A stretch of DNA of 6,917 nucleotides. Source: Methanoregula sp. (GTDB taxonomy: Archaea > Halobacteriota > Methanomicrobia > Methanomicrobiales > Methanospirillaceae). Where the stretch lies: the NCBI GenBank assembly GCA_026394635.1, contig JAPKXV010000170.1:1417-8333 (forward strand), given 5' to 3'. A program made the translations under genes and the position numbers. Each line of letters starts with the position of its first letter. The first letter of the stretch is position 1. Shown piece after piece: positions 5,663-6,917 of this stretch. The notes beneath the pieces are model-generated. The model saw nothing but the letters and a program-made list of their open reading frames with translations, was not told the DNA's origin and made no database searches.

Positions 5663-6043
5663 ATGAGCAGGGAGAAAATTCGCGTCCCACAGAAGGTATA
5701 TGATGAGCTGGTCGCCCTCCAGCGTGAAATCCATTTCACTCTCGATCACAATGACACCATCAAGCGGGCCGAAGACCGGGATTATCTTGCAGCAGCTGAC
5801 TGGATCCGCCGTAATGAAAATGCATATAAGGTAGGACGCTCCGCGATATTCCCTCCCGGGAGGAACCCACACCCCAGAGGACATTCCGGTCGCGGGGTGC
5901 CGATACGCTCACGAAGGGAAAACGAGCGCCCGAAGGTATCATTGACAAGATCCGCAACTGGCTGGGCAGATAATTCTAATCTTTATCCATCTTTTTCTTT
6001 TTTTCCATTGGGCTGTACCTGCACAGGGCGCGACATTTTTTAA
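5663..6043 (+). CDS. Small hypothetical protein, C-terminal part probably frameshifted
   Basis: The frame encodes 126 residues from ATG 5663 (weak GAAGTG before it). Residues 1-58 look like a genuine compact domain: IRVPQKVYDELVALQRE (6-22), then DTIKRAEDRDYLAAADWI (31-48) and NENAYKVG (51-58). This arrangement faintly recalls short DUF5049-type proteins (IRVP..VY.EL..L, then DY..A.WI....Y..G), a weak match made from memory. After residue 58 the composition changes to Pro/Arg/Ser-rich and then Phe-rich, because the frame runs on through an oligo-T tract. Another frame, open from 5830, gives a better C-terminus: RDIPSREEPTPQRTF (5842-5886), then GADTLTKGKRAPEGIIDKIR, ending NWLGR with TAA at 5971-5973, just before the T-tract. 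A single indel near 5830-5850 would join the two. It is probably a decayed or recently frameshifted gene, or a sequencing error. Function unknown. Confidence 0.5.
   Translation: MSREKIRVPQKVYDELVALQREIHFTLDHNDTIKRAEDRDYLAAADWIRRNENAYKVGRSAIFPPGRNPHPRGHSGRGVPIRSRRENERPKVSLTRSATGWADNSNLYPSFSFFPLGCTCTGRDIF
5992..6004 (+). terminator. Oligo-T terminator
   Basis: TTTTT-C-TTTTTTT lies 18 bases after the TAA at 5971-5973, the stop of the alternative C-terminal frame of the gene at 5663. It is a typical archaeal U-run terminator and suggests that this TAA was the original gene end. Confidence 0.5.
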
Positions 6044-6153
6044 GGAATGATGAATGCCCGGGGAAGGGCTGTTTCCCTTCATACCACACAAAAAATTGAT
6101 ACCAGTACCTGCCCAACAGTTGTGCAATGGGTTGCTGCAGGGTCTGTATCAGC

Positions 6154-6160
6154 TATATAC
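6154..6160 (+). promoter_or_regulatory. Archaeal TATA-like box upstream of the hypothetical/HEAT gene pair
   Basis: TATATAC, followed by A6, is the best TATA-box match in the 315-base spacer between the TAA at 5973 and the ATG at 6289. Transcription would begin near 6180-6185, leaving a leader of about 105 bases. The rest of the spacer holds no convincing gene or RNA: the one long frame in it (6047-6328) is Arg-rich and runs into the next gene out of frame. Confidence 0.3.
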
Positions 6161-6288
6161 AAAAAACTCATGACACCGGGGAGTGCCGGATTAACGGAAC
6201 GGTGCAGGCTGACCGTGAAAGCGATCGCTGCCCGTCCCGGACATTTGTCCCGAAGAATACAAAATAAGCATCGGCGGGAAACGAACCA

Positions 6289-6639
6289 ATGCCACGCGAA
6301 CTCTCGGAACCCGACATTGAAATTTTAAAAAAACTTGCCCCGGAATGCGGGGAGCTCACCTGCTCGGGATCCGGTCACCGGTTCCATTCGATCCTGCCCC
6401 CGGTCTCAAACCATTTTGCCGTTGACGGGCACGATTTTGCTGACCGGATACAAAGGCTCTCCGATGACGAACTGCGCTACCTTACCGACCTGATCACGAG
6501 AGGGGAGGAAAGCCTCGGGTGCCTGCCGGAAGAAGATCTTGACTCCCTGCTTGCACTGATCACGGAGCGGTTCTCAAAAGAGGAGACGACAAAGGTGATC
6601 GAAGCGTTTGCATCGTTTGGGGCCTGTGAACGATCCTAG
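6289..6639 (+). CDS. Conserved-looking hypothetical protein (116 aa)
   Basis: This 116-residue soluble protein starts at ATG 6289 with only a poor GGCGGGA about nine bases upstream. It is acidic and mostly helical. Distinct segments are PECGELTCSGSGHRFHSILP (18-37), with two Cys and two His close together, which could be a small metal site but may be chance; HFAVDGHDFADRIQRLSDDEL (42-62); and YLTDLITRGEESLGCLPEEDLDSLLALITERF (64-95), two amphipathic helices around a turn. The LSDDELRYLTDLI and LPEEDLDSLLALI stretches resemble each other (Leu, acidic, Leu spacing), perhaps an internal helical repeat. I recall similar small proteins beside HEAT-repeat genes in methanogens but cannot name a family. 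The HEAT gene starts one base after its stop, so the two are translationally linked and their products may interact. No catalytic motif seen. Confidence 0.75.
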   Translation: MPRELSEPDIEILKKLAPECGELTCSGSGHRFHSILPPVSNHFAVDGHDFADRIQRLSDDELRYLTDLITRGEESLGCLPEEDLDSLLALITERFSKEETTKVIEAFASFGACERS

Positions 6640-6640
6640 G

Positions 6641-6917
6641 ATGTTTGTTACCATGACAGCCCCCTCAGCGTTCAAGGACCTCACCGATCACCGTGCAGTC
6701 GTACGCGCTGCTGCCGCAAAAGCGCTGGGATCTTCTTTGTCAGCCGAAGCACTACCGGCACTCATTGCAGTACTGAAAGATGAGCACACCCGTGTCCGGA
6801 TCGAAGCGGCACATTCCCTCGGAAAGATTGGGGACGCAGGTGCCGGACCTGCACTTGTCCCGCTTCTTTGTGACCGTGATACGGGCGTCCGGCTTGCCGC
6901 GATGGTTGCCCTCGGAA
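6641..6917 (+). CDS. HEAT-repeat protein (5' end only)
   Basis: The first 92 codons of a gene that continues past the window end. After a short leader come PBS-lyase-type HEAT repeats of about 31 residues, each a pair of antiparallel helices: DHRAVVRAAAAKALGS with ALPALIAVLKD (about 16-47), EHTRVRIEAAHSLGKIGD with GPALVPLLCD (48-78), and the start of a third, DTGVRLAAMVALG (80-92). The consensus D..VR..AA.ALG is clear in each. Such proteins are protein-binding scaffolds, and some act in maturation of cofactor proteins; nothing here shows the partner. The start is ATG 6641, one base after the previous stop; ATG 6653 (MTAPSAF) is an alternative, and neither has a good ribosome site, which suggests translational coupling to the gene before it. 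Confidence 0.85.
   Translation, partial: MFVTMTAPSAFKDLTDHRAVVRAAAAKALGSSLSAEALPALIAVLKDEHTRVRIEAAHSLGKIGDAGAGPALVPLLCDRDTGVRLAAMVALG

Noticed and set aside
6047..6328. Plus-strand frame of 93 codons in the spacer before the gene at 6289
   Set aside because: AAGGA lies close to its start, but the product is Arg-rich without a recognisable fold and overlaps the next gene by 40 bases out of frame.
1..6917. tRNA, rRNA, CRISPR array or defence genes
   Set aside because: I looked for tRNA-like arms with CCA-proximal stems, regular short repeats with spacers, and nuclease, toxin or helicase motifs, and saw none.

Overview
The window looks archaeal and most resembles a methanogen of the Methanomicrobiales (Methanoregula-like). 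This is inferred from moderately GC-rich coding sequence, GTG as well as ATG starts, GGAG/AGGAGG-type ribosome binding sites, oligo-T tracts at transcript ends, and a small hypothetical gene paired with a HEAT-repeat gene. No marker gene fixes the taxonomy, so it is only a lean.

Positions 1-4253 hold a branched-chain (hydrophobic) amino acid ABC importer of the Liv/HAAT type in an unusual layout. The plus strand carries the 3' end of the periplasmic-type binding protein (livK-like), then the permeases livH and livM. The two ATPases, livG then livF, lie on the minus strand and converge on livM. The junction between the halves (2219-2775) holds two small plus-strand genes of unknown function, one of them a 39-residue membrane peptide, followed by a clear hairpin/oligo-T terminator. 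The binding protein would capture the substrate, LivH/LivM form the channel and LivG/LivF power it. Motif reading suggests the ATPase pair has one canonical and one degenerate ATP site.

Positions 4254-4493 are a 240-bp divergent intergenic region with several GGAT/ATCC motifs and short palindromes. It separates livG from a LysE-family exporter gene on the plus strand (4494-5120), so an amino acid importer and a probable amino acid exporter share one control region.

Positions 5121-5662 are mostly non-coding. They hold a MITE-like element of about 211 bp (5200-5410) with 15-bp perfect terminal inverted repeats and a possible 6-bp ATTTTT target duplication, then a 39-residue single-pass membrane peptide gene (5527-5646).

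Positions 5663-6043 are a small hypothetical gene whose conserved-looking N-terminal part appears to be joined by a frameshift to a foreign C-terminus; a better C-terminus lies in another frame just before an oligo-T terminator. After a spacer with a good archaeal TATA box come a 116-residue hypothetical protein (6289-6639) and, one base later, a HEAT-repeat protein that runs off the window end.
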